From Conchocele bisecta (lineage: Eukaryota; Mollusca; Bivalvia; Lucinida; Thyasiridae): a stretch of 64,000 nucleotides of DNA. Position numbers and translations under genes: made by a program. The notes beneath the pieces are model-generated. The model worked only from the letters and a program-made list of their open reading frames with translations. It did not search any database and had not been told where the DNA came from. Of this stretch, positions 11,421 through 22,066 are shown one piece after another; positions within the stretch are counted from its first letter, which is position 1; each line of letters begins with the position of its first letter. The stretch lies in assembly GCA_029237695.1 (NCBI GenBank), contig CM055273.1, positions 55,479,968 through 55,543,967 on the forward strand. The letters run 5' to 3'.

Positions 11421-11983
11421 GACTATTTCACCAACATTGCAAAGTATACTTCGGCCCAAAAAAATTGTTTCTTTCCGCTAACACCTGGAAAAACAATAGG
11501 GTAGGTAGGTAGGCGAAACATTTTTATTTCCCGATTTTTTTTCCCATTCACGACACACTTTTTGTACTGGATATGTTAACCCACTATGGGTTAGTGAAAA
11601 TATACTGTTTTTATCAAAAAAATTACCGATATGACGAAAAAAAGTGTAGGATCGGCGGGAAAAAATAGGGTCGGTCGGGTTAGTGGAAACAAACAATTTT
11701 TTTGGACGCCTTATCTAGCAAAGTATACTTTGAGGGAGAACAAATTCAATTCAAGGATACATTTATTAATTATTATTATACTGAATTTATTACATTATCA
11801 CAGCCATTTTGGCTGTGATAATGTAATAAATTCAGTATAATAAAGCTGCATACTTTTAATCATCCAATATATGCAGCCGTTAGTTCTATATGAAATAATG
11901 CATTTCAGGGAAAAATAAATGATTACTCCCTCAAAGTATACTTTGCTAGGTAAGTATACTTTGTACTTTTGATGAAATCGGCT
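11421..11983. mobile_element. PAL-D copy 1: CAAAGTATACTT MITE with nested insertion
   Basis: Ends CTATTTCACCAACATTGC and GTATACTTTGCTAG...GATGAAATCGG. The central stem TTACATTATCACAGCCATTT pairs with its inverse. A 259-base palindromic element (11452-11710) with CGGCCCAAAAAAATTG and CAATTTTTTTGGACGCC ends and a GTTAGTGGAAACAAAC motif sits in the left arm. Confidence 0.8.
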
Positions 11984-12828
11984 CAATAGTGTACATGTTC
12001 TTTAGATAGCATGTACAGTGGGCGTCCGGTTGAAAGAGGTTCCACTGTAAATCAAGTGGCTGATCACTCTGTGACACAGGTTAGTGCTTTGCAATCATGA
12101 ATACATGTTATAACTAGAGTAACATTCCAATGAAAGCCATTCCAATTACATAGCCAGATTTTTCTATGTCTCCGGTTTAGACAGGTTTCACTGTATATGG
12201 TATAAACATATATATTAAATTATAATTTACCCAACTTTTGGCTGTACAAGCAGTGTAAGCAATGTCAGAAGATTGGAACGAAATGTTGCTATCTTTATCT
12301 TGTATAGCCAAAATGTATGTAAATTATAATTTAATAAATATGTTTAAGATAATTAGGGTATATCATTTACATCGGAATCGGCTTGAAAAATATCTGGATT
12401 CCTCGGCCCCAGGGTGTCCGGTTTAGAGAGGTTTCACTGTAAATCGGCAGTTGACCATTCTGAGCCATATGTGTGTGCTATGCGATCACGAACAGACAAT
12501 ATCACCAGAGATAAATGACAAAGAAACTCATCAAAAATAAGGTCACATGTGTTTTCTTGGTGTCCGCGTTCCAGTGACTAAAAAATGAACAATTCAGACC
12601 ATCTGGGTCTACACTGGTCACAAACGCTACAAGCCACATTTCACCAGCCATAACCGCATACGTTCATGCAGTGACAACATGCAATACTGACGCAATATCG
12701 ACTGTGTTGCTGCATGCCACCCACATGGTGTGTGGGGTTAGCGTGATTTGTACACTTCTGATGATCGGATACTATGGTGGCATACTTCTGCCATCTATTT
12801 AACGCGATAACGTGATAGCTAAGTCGTC
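11984..12828. other. intergenic with two PAL-N fragments
   Basis: AT-rich DNA holding AGAGGTTCCACTGTAAATCA (12019) and GTGTCCGGTTTAGAGAGG (12411), which suggests a PAL-N element of about 420 bases with unrelated filling. No gene. Confidence 0.4.
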
Positions 12829-13076
12829 TTAACCCTTTAACCACTAAGTAACTGGAATTAATTTTGATATGTTAATTTTGCAACCAATCCAACAGTTACA
12901 AAATGATTTTCATACTAGTCCATTTATGAAAAGGGTGTGTTTTTTGTTCTCAACAATTTGAAAATTACTTTCAAAAAGTGCAGATCCTGATGAGACGGCT
13001 CGTTACGAGCCGGCTCATCTGGATCTGCACTGTTTGCATAAACCGCTGTATCGGGGTTTCGGGTTCAAAGGGTTAA
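12829..13076. mobile_element. PAL-K copy 3
   Basis: Complete, opposite orientation, TTAACCCTTTAACCAC to TTCAAAGGGTTAA. Confidence 0.82.
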
Positions 13077-13397
13077 TGTGCCTTAGGCTATGCCATTGTG
13101 TTTCTCTGTTAATCGTTCACCTGGATAGCAAAACCTACATACGTATCCGGTAAAAACAAAACGAATGTAAATGTATGTTAAAAATGTGTGCAAAGGGTTG
13201 ATGACGTTTTTAACATAAATTTAAATTGCCGCTAAATAATAAGAAAACACTCTTATTAAACTTATTAAGTGTAAATTCATGAACGGATTTAAAACTTAGA
13301 CAAGTCCCAAATCAATGTTCATATTACTTCACCAGTAAATAGTGTAAAATAGCATACACAGTTTGTTTGTTTTTTCATGTAACCACTCTTAACCAGG

Positions 13398-13638
13398 TGC
13401 CCGTTTCACTAAGCTTCGTACGACTAAGAAGTTCGTAAGTGCAAATTTAGGATCGTCTGGAAATTTAAATTGATGGATTTACATTTATTGAGCATAGGCT
13501 GCATTTGCAGCCTATGCTCAATAAATGTAAATCCAATAATTGCTTACAAGAAAAAAGTGTTAATATGAAATTTACAGACTATCATAAGTTTGCACTTACG
13601 AACATTTTAGTCGTAAGAAGTTTAGTGAAACGGGCCCC
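13398..13638. mobile_element. PAL-A copy 2
   Basis: Complete palindrome, with the centre at ATAGGCTGCATTTGCAGCCTAT. Confidence 0.85.
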
Positions 13639-13644
13639 TGATAA

Positions 13645-14010
13645 TTCGTATCGCGTCAGGACGTGGCACTACCCACTAGTGACATCATTTTTATTACATT
13701 GTATCAGGTCTTGATCGGTTATCATGTCGTCTTGACGAGATACTTATCGCGTGAAGATGTCTTACTAACTGGTCACGACCGGATAAACTGTATTACGTCG
13801 TCTTAATGTCTTTATTCGACGAGACAAATTGAAGACATCAATATTAAAAATCGATGTCACTAGTGGGCAACATCATGTTTTTGTCAAGAGTTCTTGATAA
13901 TTATCGCGTCCAATTTATCTCGTCTTGACCAGTTAGAAAGACGTCTTGACGAGATAATTACATGTATGTAGTTAAGACGTCTTATAAGATGTAATATGAC
14001 GACTTAGCAT
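13645..14010. mobile_element. imperfect palindrome with ACGTCTTGACGAGATAA
   Basis: Arms CACTACCCACTAGTGACATC and GATGTCACTAGTGGGCAACA, with several ATCTCGTC/GACGAGAT pairs between. Single copy in this window. Confidence 0.55.
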
Positions 14011-14341
14011 CCACAATGTGGTGGCAGACATATGCCACCATAGTATGGATACAACAAACAAACAAACAAACGACACGCGTGTAGAAAATGCTAATCGCAT
14101 GCATAGTTTCTGGTTGCACATGCATGATGTCACTAATTATTTAGGTCTGCCTTTACATGTTGTAGTACATTTAGTTCAAGTCATGAACCTTACACTACCA
14201 TGAACAGTTCTATATTACAATATGACACATTCGGTATCTAATAATAGTTCTGACTGACGGAAGTGATTGTCATATTCGAAATGTTTGAGGAGGGTCTACA
14301 TTTTTATCTTTTTATTTTTTTTTCGAAAATTGTAATTTTTT

Positions 14342-14624
14342 AAGGCCTCGTCCAGTATTCCCGCTACTTTTCCAAGTTTATTTCCCCGATAAATTCCACA
14401 AAAAGGCCCATTCATTCCTTATAATTCCAGCATTTGAAATAAATTCATCAAGAAAATGTGGTTATGTTCCGTTTTCTTAAGAATTATTTTAACTGCGCCT
14501 CACGGTTACGGAAAGTAGTTCGGCGTGGGAGTTTACTGGGATATAAATTTTGGACAGAGACTTGCTACGGGCCAGTCAAATGTTAGGGAATTGTGTAAAT
14601 ATTTTTGTGCTGGAATTATAATGG
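14342..14624. mobile_element. PAL-C: GGAATGAATGGCC/AATTCCAGC element
   Basis: Half-length copy from CGTCCAGTATTCCCGC to GTGCTGGAATTATA. Full copies pair a TTTTTGTGGAATTTATCGGG stem with its inverse and then run about 200 bases to AATTCCAGCACAAAAATATT. No open frame. Confidence 0.75.
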
Positions 14625-14632
14625 TTCTGAAT

Positions 14633-14958
14633 CCCATAAGCTTCATTTCGCCAGTCACATCATGAAAAGCCAAACCTCGGATATTTAGGGTTGAACGAGT
14701 CCATGGAGACAATTGAAACGTGGCTATGACTGGAGAAATGGGGTCTATGGAATTTGAGACCAGAGTGGCTCCTGATCAAATAACACTTTTCCGTAACCTG
14801 ATAATTATCTCTATTGCTTGTTGGAAGCATGCCGGGTGTTTCATTGATGTAATTGCAAACAGTGCAGATCCTGATCAGACTGTGCGGATGCAACGGCTGA
14901 TCTGTATCTACACTGGTTGCAAAACCCATAAGCCTCATTTCTCCAGTCACAGCCACAA
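14633..14958. mobile_element. PAL-J copy with a second PAL-J nested
   Basis: Outer CCCATAAGCTTCATTTCGCC, then ACGTGGCTATGACTGGAGAA at 14720 and right end TTTCTCCAGTCACAGCCAC at 14955. Confidence 0.65.
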
Positions 14959-15281
14959 ATGTTCTACTTTGAAAAAACATAAAACCCACCACTTGTCTTA
15001 ATCATCTGACGTAAATAGCTTAACCTTCGAAGTCAGAATACACGCTACGTACGCATGGTCGCCAATATTTGAATTTATTGTATTACCCATTCAGAACAGG
15101 GACAATAGCGTGTATCTATATATTGATAAACAACAACAAAACTGGGACATGTTGTATATATATATATAAAATTGGAATTAAGGAAGTTACGACGCAGTTT
15201 ACGAAGCAATCTGTCCGGGTTTTTTTTTTAAATTTCCAATCTCACCTTTAGGGTGGATCATAAATGTGACGAGAACTATTA

Positions 15282-15492
15282 ACCCTTACTACGCTGAATT
15301 AAATGTTGTCGTCTGCTGGAAATGTTTTATTTTCAATATTTCTCGACAAAAACCTGGCTTTGACAGCACATGAGAATCGTCTCCAGTGGAGACGATTCTC
15401 ATGTGCTGTCAAAAACCTGTTTTTTGTTGAGAATTAAAGCAAAAATGAAAAACAACAGACGGAAATTTCCGTCAACAGCGTAGGAAGGGTTA
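15282..15492. mobile_element. PAL-M copy 1: TAACCCTTACTACGC MITE
   Basis: Ends TTAACCCTTACTACGCTG and CAGCGTAGGAAGGGTTAA; central palindrome GACAGCACATGAGAATCGTC meeting its inverse at CTCCAGTGGAG. Confidence 0.85.
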
Positions 15493-15713
15493 AAGTTTGT
15501 TTATCATATCCAACGTATTAAAAGGCCTCACTATGGATCCACCCAACGACGATGATTCAATGTAGGCTCTACTCTACGTTTTGTAAATAATCTTAATCCG
15601 TACCAGATGAACCTATACATTCAAATGAGTATCCATACATACATGCGTACGTACATTGTAATCATGGTTGATCAGTACATGTGTCAATAATACAGATACT
15701 ATATCTAGTGCAT

Positions 15714-15715
<2 letters not shown>

Positions 15716-15757
<42 letters not shown>

Positions 15758-15778
15758 TGTAGCTAGTGGTATATATAG

Positions 15779-15809
<31 letters not shown>

Positions 15810-15832
15810 GTACTCTTGTGGTATATATATAT
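15716..15832. repeat. TA microsatellites
   Basis: Two (TA)n tracts of about 40 and 35 bases and a shorter one, separated by CTGTAGCTAGTGG and CTGTACTCTTGTGG. A further TA tract is at 55063-55084. Confidence 0.9.
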
Positions 15833-15977
15833 ATATGAATAGTGACAAGTGCAGCTTCAATTTATGATGATGTGCTTATGCAAGAAATATCATCTAATGC
15901 TTTTATTGAATAAACGTGTTGACTGATTGCATCGCAAACGAGGCACAGTTACGTACATCCTGTACATACAATAATGC

Positions 15978-16096
15978 ATATACAGTGGAACCTCTCTAAA
16001 CCGGACACCCTGGGACGTCCCCTGTATATACAGTGGAACCTCTCTAAACCGGACACCCTGGTCCCCAGGTGTCCGGTTTAGAGATGCTCCACTGTT
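15978..16096. mobile_element. PAL-N: CTCTCTAAACCGGACACC repeat, doubled
   Basis: ACAGTGGAACCTCTCTAAAC twice, then an inverse (GTGTCCGGTTTAGAGATGCT). Fragments of the same repeat occur at 12019-12050, 12411-12440, 16193-16214 and 61300-61322. Confidence 0.75.
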
Positions 16097-16503
16097 ATAA
16101 GAACTCGATGACCATTTTTCAGTCATGAACAGAGAGGACAATGGAATAAATTACATTGAAACCCATATAAATAAAACCCAATGGGGTCCCCAGGGTGTCC
16201 GGTTGAGAGGGGTCCCACTTACATGTAGATATTACATAGGGGATTTGGCATGGGTGATGATTTAATAATTATATATTTGAAATGGGTCACTGGAAGTAGG
16301 AGATTAACTCCATGAGGGAGTTAACCCCCTTAGTCCATTGACCTCTTCCGCCCGCTTGCTGAGCGACGGTAATCTTGATTAAGTATAATTATAACGGGTT
16401 TGGTGAGATCGGTTTGACACGAATGCCTTGCACACCGAGTCACTGTCTGCTGAGAATGGTTCACGTACCCTATAAATCTGAACTACCTCTTGGGTGGTTT
16501 ACC

Positions 16504-17150
16504 ACAGTGATCGGAGCTATTCTGCGAAGGGAGGCTGTGCTACGGGACAGATTGGACCAGTTCACCTTTTATGATGATGATCATTTTGTAATTCGTTATA
16601 GACTGGGTAAACACGCAGTTTTAACGCTGCTAAACCAGATAAGTCATACAATTGAAGGAAACAAGTGAGGGCCGCAACTATTCCACCATACGTGCAGCTT
16701 CTCGTCGCGTTGAGATTCTATGCCACGGGCACTTTTCTGCGGGCGGATGGCGACTTATTCGGCATTTACGAATGCAGTGTAAGCAGAATCATTAAACGTG
16801 TGTCTATGGCAATTGCTTTGTTGAAAGGACATATCATATTCCCCACAGGTAATAACGCGCGAGCAATCAACCAAGGCATTATGCAAATTGGTGGAATATC
16901 AGGAATCGTTGGTACCATTGATTGTACACATGTCCCAATACAGTCTCCAGGAGGGGACACAGCCGAGATATTCCGCAATAGGAAATGGTTCTTTTCCATA
17001 AACGTTCAGGCGATTTGTGACGACAAATGCCAATTTACAAACATCGGGTGCCGATGGCCCGGCAGCAAACATGACAGCAGAATATTCGACAGTAGCGCAA
17101 TATGTGTGAAGTTCGAAAATAATGAGGTATCTGGTGTTCTGCCTTCGCTT
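16504..17150 (+). pseudogene. Harbinger (PIF/HARBI1-like) transposase remnant
   Basis: Homology begins RREAVLRDRLDQFTFYDDDH, LGKHAVLTLLNQI, then shifts one frame at about 16665 (GAAACAAGTGAGG). It continues PPYVQLLVALRFYATGTFLR, DLFGIYECSVSRIIKRVS, GIVGTIDCTHVPIQSPGG (first catalytic Asp) and GCRWPGSKHDSRIFDSS (second Asp). It stops after FENNEVSG, before the third acidic residue, where a splice-like GAGGTATCT or a truncation lies. Intact family members run about 350-400 residues; about 215 remain. Nuclease inactive as it stands. Confidence 0.85.
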
Positions 17151-17236
17151 CATTTCATTTTTTTCGTTCGCGAATTTACGCCATGACCGTCATTAAACAG
17201 TCGGGACAAATTTCCTTAACCAAACTCATTTTACCA

Positions 17237-17317
17237 TTATTGTCCGTCTGTTCTTAAAATATCTGTTAAAACTTCTTTTTCAAGTTCCGTAAAATTTGGT
17301 GCATTTTTAGAAGACAT
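17237..17317 (-). pseudogene. Myb/SANT-like protein start, Harbinger partner gene
   Basis: MSSKNAPNFTELEKEVLTDI, LRTDGQ, stop. This is the typical opening of the Myb/SANT DNA-binding protein that accompanies Harbinger transposases. Only 26 codons are open. It lies 90 bases past the transposase remnant on the opposite strand, so the two genes were convergent in one decayed element. Confidence 0.6.
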
Positions 17318-17939
17318 TACTCTACGTGAAAACTATCAATTGCGGTGTATTCATCTATAAATGCAAAGGACACGAATGTTGCAATAGGCAGTGACATTAA
17401 ATTTAAACCATTCTTTCGTAAACACTTGCTCACTGACGGACCGTTCTTAGCTCACCGTGACACTAATCGTTATAAGCTGTCACTTACCTAACTCGTTCTC
17501 TCGAGGTAAATCGATCTTGATAACTTCTCAGCTGTGCAAGTGGACATTCATTTATTAAGTAAGTACTTTGGTTCTCAGACACGCGCTTTCAAAACCTACC
17601 CGCACGCGGACACTTAACAGAGAAAGAAATTGCTATGTAACGAGTACGTCGTATTTCGAGAGAGAGCCAGTTTAGGGTTTGCAGCATGTCGGTAACTGAG
17701 CTTGCTTATGAAACAAGTCACGCGAGTTTGTACACGAGAAGACATCTGTGTGATTTTTCATAAAACAATATTCACAGAAATGTTGGTGTTTTCTGTAAAT
17801 GACGTCGAGAGTTGACGAAATGTCCATAGCAATGCGGAAATTCTGTATGTACTACATTTAATAGTGTTTAATAAACCGTGGTATTACCTTGTTGACGCTC
17901 ATTTCATGCGATAAATGATAAAATATAATAGCTAATTTC

Positions 17940-19455
17940 TACGGAGCCCCGCAGGGGACGTAGAATTCTTGTTATTAGCCGATCTATTTATAGATCGGCT
18001 AATATGTTGGTTATCCATCGAATTCTGAAAAAGTTTGTAGCAACCCTTTTCTCCGCTATTCGGTAATCTACGAACGCGAATTTTTCTGTATCACTTCCAA
18101 ATTGCATCAACCGATAAAGTTTGCATTTTTGGCAATTATCTCCGTTTAAAACTTTACTTATAGCCAAATAACAAAATTTTGAATACTTAATGAGCTGAAC
18201 GCCTGAAGAGATTTAACCCGGAAGTTATTGTTGTTGAAGTCCATAGTTGGCTCTAATGGCCATATACGCCAACATACGCCGATTATTGGGCTAATTTAAA
18301 GCTTTTATTTATTAAACAGAACAAGTTTCAGCCACGTATAATCGCGTAAAATGTGTTTATTCGGCTAATTTATAATCGACCTCTGCTCAAAATCTCCTTA
18401 CTAGCAACCCCCGCATTTTCGGGTTATCCCAGCATCTCGGGTTTATCCCATTGGATCGCGTATGCGCGTCATTTGACGCTAGTTAATATTCACATTTTCC
18501 ACCAATCAAAACGAGAATTGCCCTTCATAGCTAACTTTGATTTGTTTACGTATCATGCAGGGATGGCAGGGATGCATCCAGCACGCGCGATTGCGCGGCA
18601 ATCCCCCTTAATTATTGTCAATGCCGCAAATTATTGATTGTCTTGCGCCCGACATCGCGCCAAAAATCACGGATGGGGCACATTAGGCCAATCTGGGCAT
18701 GTGCCTGAATACGCAGGAGCTTGCGTCTATTTTTAGATGACACTGTAACCGCTAGATATATATAGCCCTGGTAGCTCCGCCCACTCGCATGCTGCCACAG
18801 AATTCGGACAAACACACACACAGTGACTACAACTTTGTGTATTGCGGAGTGTAATTTGTAGATAAATAGAGAATACAGTACAGGTGTTACGCTGGAATAT
18901 TTCGCAACATAATGGTGACAACAAAACATTGCTGCTATGGCATTGCTGCTATTGGATGGATTTGGGAACGGGTTTCCAAAACCTGCACAAAATCGAGAAA
19001 AATGTCAACGCTAGGTACAGAACTGTGGTCGAAAATAGTTTACCATTGACAATGTTACCATAGACACCTACATATGTTCGATGCACTTTACCCTGATTTG
19101 ATCGGCTAATAACATCATGCTCTGCATGACTTTTCATTTTTATTTATTCGTTCCCACGAAATAACAATTCGTTCCCTCAATTTAACAATTCGTTCCCACG
19201 GATTAACAATTCGTTCCCACGAAATAACAATTCGTTCCCACGGGAACGAATTTTAATTCGTGGGAACGAATTGTTATATCGAGGGAACGAATTGTTAATT
19301 CGAGGGAACGAATTGTTAAATTGAGAGAACGAATTGTTATATCGTGGGAACGAATTGTTAATTCGAGGGAACGAATTGTTAAATTGAGGGAACGAATTGT
19401 TATTCGTGGGAACGAATTAATAAAAAAAAATCCATGTCCCCTGCGGGGCTCCGTA
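17940..19455. mobile_element. FB-2a: TACGGAGCCCC transposon with TTCGTTCCC array
   Basis: Ends TACGGAGCCCCGCAGGGGAC and its perfect inverse, flanked by AATTTC (17934-17939 and 19456-19461). The right 300 bases are a minisatellite; the remaining 1.2 kb is AT-rich with an AGCCGATC/GATCGGCT inverted pair near each side. Open frames inside (for example 18353-18637) match nothing recognised. The ends resemble those of FB-1 (TACGGA-GCC, then a poly-T), and both families make 6-bp duplications. Confidence 0.8.
19142..19420. repeat. inverted TTCGTTCCC minisatellite of FB-2a
   Basis: About four AACAATTCGTTCCCACGAAAT-type units forward, a turn at CGTTCCCACGGGAACG (19235-19250), then about eight units in reverse. 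Unit length about 20 bases. Reading frames of the IRSLNLT type are artefacts of the repeat. Confidence 0.9.
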
Positions 19456-19647
19456 AATTTCAAATTTGTCATATCCAAAGAAAATACCCTTTATAAACCT
19501 CTTTTCACGGACCATTGGACATAACTATTTGTTGATGCTGATCAAGGTTAATCGATATAATGTTTTTTTTGTAATTCTGTGACATATCAATGGTGCGTGA
19601 TATCTGATTCAAGTACCGGTTTCTGTTTGTCGACAGCATGAACTATA

Positions 19648-20104
19648 GGACACAGTCAACTTATGAATAATATAGACGGTAAACCAGTCCTGGTACAGCT
19701 TAGCAACAAGGAGTAAATTCTCAGGACAACGGCATTGATTGTTATTATTATGACAGATAGATAAATAAAATAGATGCTGCAGGAAAGGTATGTCTGTGCC
19801 AAACATTGTATTATATTATTTGCATGCTCTACACATGCAGGTTAATTTTTTTCTGTGTGCGACTTGATGTGGGGGTGAGATAGAGATTTCGAAAGTGAAA
19901 GTAGACGGTTCCGTCAAAAAAGGGGAAATAACTCATGGAAATCAACCCGCATGACCCCGTGTTTGGCATGGATCTAGAACCGGCTTAGGTCACTGACTCC
20001 AGGAATGGAAGTAACAAAATTGATTTTGTCGCAGGTAGTTTGCGATTGTCATGTTTGTGTGAATGTGGGTCTATGGGAAATCAATTGGTTGTCTGTTTCC
20101 TATA
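19648..20104. repeat. direct repeat, copy 1
   Basis: About 455 bases from GGACACAGTCAACTTATGAA to TTGGTTGTCTGTTTCCTATA, repeated nearly identically 1365 bases downstream. Confidence 0.9.
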
Positions 20105-21012
20105 TGACCCTGTTTCTACAGGCTGTCTGCAATGGTACCAGTTGTATCTTTTGTATTGCCCAATCGCGTCTTCCGGCATTCGCCATCATTTCACGACAAT
20201 ATTTGTCGCAAATTTTTTTTTCGAAAATCGTGAAAATGAGAAAAAAAATCCTTCTAATAATGGAAAAGGGGGAGATAATTTGGTTTCCCATAAGCTGAAT
20301 ATGGCAAATTTCTCAAAGAAGTACCACTTTTCAGCTATGGGACATTGCTAGAATGTTAGCTGAAGTGATGGTATCAAGTAAAATGTCTGCTTCAGGAAAT
20401 TTGGCAAATTCTGTCAGAAGAAACCAATTACCGTATTTACCATAGTTATTTTTTATTTATCGGAAACTGGATTTTTTGGCAAAATCTTCAAATTTTTGCT
20501 TATCCAGCACAACTTTTGGGTAATTTCTTTGAACTATTTGTATAGATAGCATGTGTATAATGTTTTCTGGACCCATTGAATCAATTTGTAATACTGAAAT
20601 GAGTGTTGCCTGTGTGTGAAACCAAAGTTTACTCGATAACCTTGAATTGTGTGGGTTGGCTGTGAATTTTGTCCATTATTGCATAACATTTGTTACAGGA
20701 AATAGCAAAACCAATCAGTTGTGTGAAACAGTGTTCGACTCAATGAGTTAGTGTCATTGCGTAAAGCATTTATGCGGTTTTTCGTATAACAAGGCATCAT
20801 TAGTGGACCAACGGTAAATCAAGAAATCGTTAAATCTTCTATGCTGGTTTGAGGGTTGTCACGAAATACTAAATATGTCGCGACTCGCACTGTACTGACC
20901 CAATCAATGCGAAAACATATTTCGATGAAAGTTAATGAATACTTGTTATAATTAATTACAAAAATTAGAAAATTATCTCCTTCTATTTGGACACATTAGA
21001 AAAATTATCTCC
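20105..21012. other. spacer between direct repeats, nothing recognised
   Basis: AT-rich single-copy-looking DNA. One overlapping plus-strand frame near 20200 is interrupted and low-complexity. No repeat family from this window is seen. Confidence 0.5.
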
Positions 21013-21484
21013 TTCATAGGGACACAGTAACTTATGAATAATATAGCTTAGGATTCAGCGGTAAACCAGTCCTGGTAGCTTAGCAACAAGGAGTAAATTC
21101 TCAGGACAACGGCATTGATTGTTATTATTATGACAGATAGATAAATAAAATAGATGCTGCAGGAAAGGTATGTCTGTGCCAAACATTGTATTATATTATT
21201 TGCATGCTCTACACATGCAGGTTAATTTTTTTCTGTGTGCGACTTGATGTGGGGGTGAGATAGAGATTTCGAAAGTGAAAGTAGACGGTTCCGTCAAAAA
21301 AGGGGAAATAACTCATGGAAATCAACCCGCATGACCCCGTGTTTGGCATGGATCTAGAACCGGCTTAGGTCACTGACTCCAGGAATGGAAGTAACAAAAT
21401 TGATTTTGTCGCAGGTAGTTTGCGATTGTCATGTTTGTGTGAATGTGGGTCTATGGGAAATCAATTGGTTGTCTGTTTCCTATA
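21013..21484. repeat. direct repeat, copy 2
   Basis: Differs from copy 1 mainly by an added CTTAGGATTCAGC and loss of one AC. No LTR features (TG...CA ends, primer site) flank the 0.9 kb between the copies, so a local tandem duplication fits better than an LTR element. Confidence 0.88.
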
Positions 21485-22066
21485 AATACAGTGTAAATGG
21501 TCCTGGTGGTTTCCCAAACCATCCTTTATTTTAGGAACACGTAACCAACCGTTACATGATTGTATCATAGCCGAAAGACCTTCAGCATCTGCTATTATTA
21601 CCAATACCAAGTTGTTGTTATGTGTATCTAAAGGGGTGGAGCTTAGAATGTGGTGTAACTAAAGGGATGGAACATAATTAATGAGATGCCGTGCAATAAT
21701 TGCCGTGCGTGTATCTGAAACGTATGGGCACTTAAACGCACGGCAATTATTTCACGGCTGTTCCTCTCAAAATGATGTCAACAGGAAATGTGCCAGACAA
21801 CGCGTATATAATGATAGCAACGGCCTTCACGACGTAAACATGGCAGGTGAAGGGACTTCCCCCCACCTGGCACTATAATTCTGATTGGACCGTGTCAATT
21901 CCGTGGCAGGTCGAGCGATCAAAAACTGCTCCTGTCATTAATGAGCCGCGCCCACATAGAATTGCGCATGTGCCAATTTTCCATATTTGGCAAATGATGA
22001 TCTATAACTAGTACATAGTTCAGTTTTGACTCCATTTGTTCCTTTCTTCTTTTACAATGCAAACAC

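Noticed and set aside
18353..18637. 94-codon frame inside FB-2a as a transposase
   Set aside because: No catalytic motif or recognisable domain; the other frames of the region are equally open in short stretches.
19648..21484. LTR retrotransposon with 455-base LTRs
   Set aside because: The 0.9-kb interior has no gag/pol, no primer site or polypurine tract, and the repeats lack TG...CA ends.
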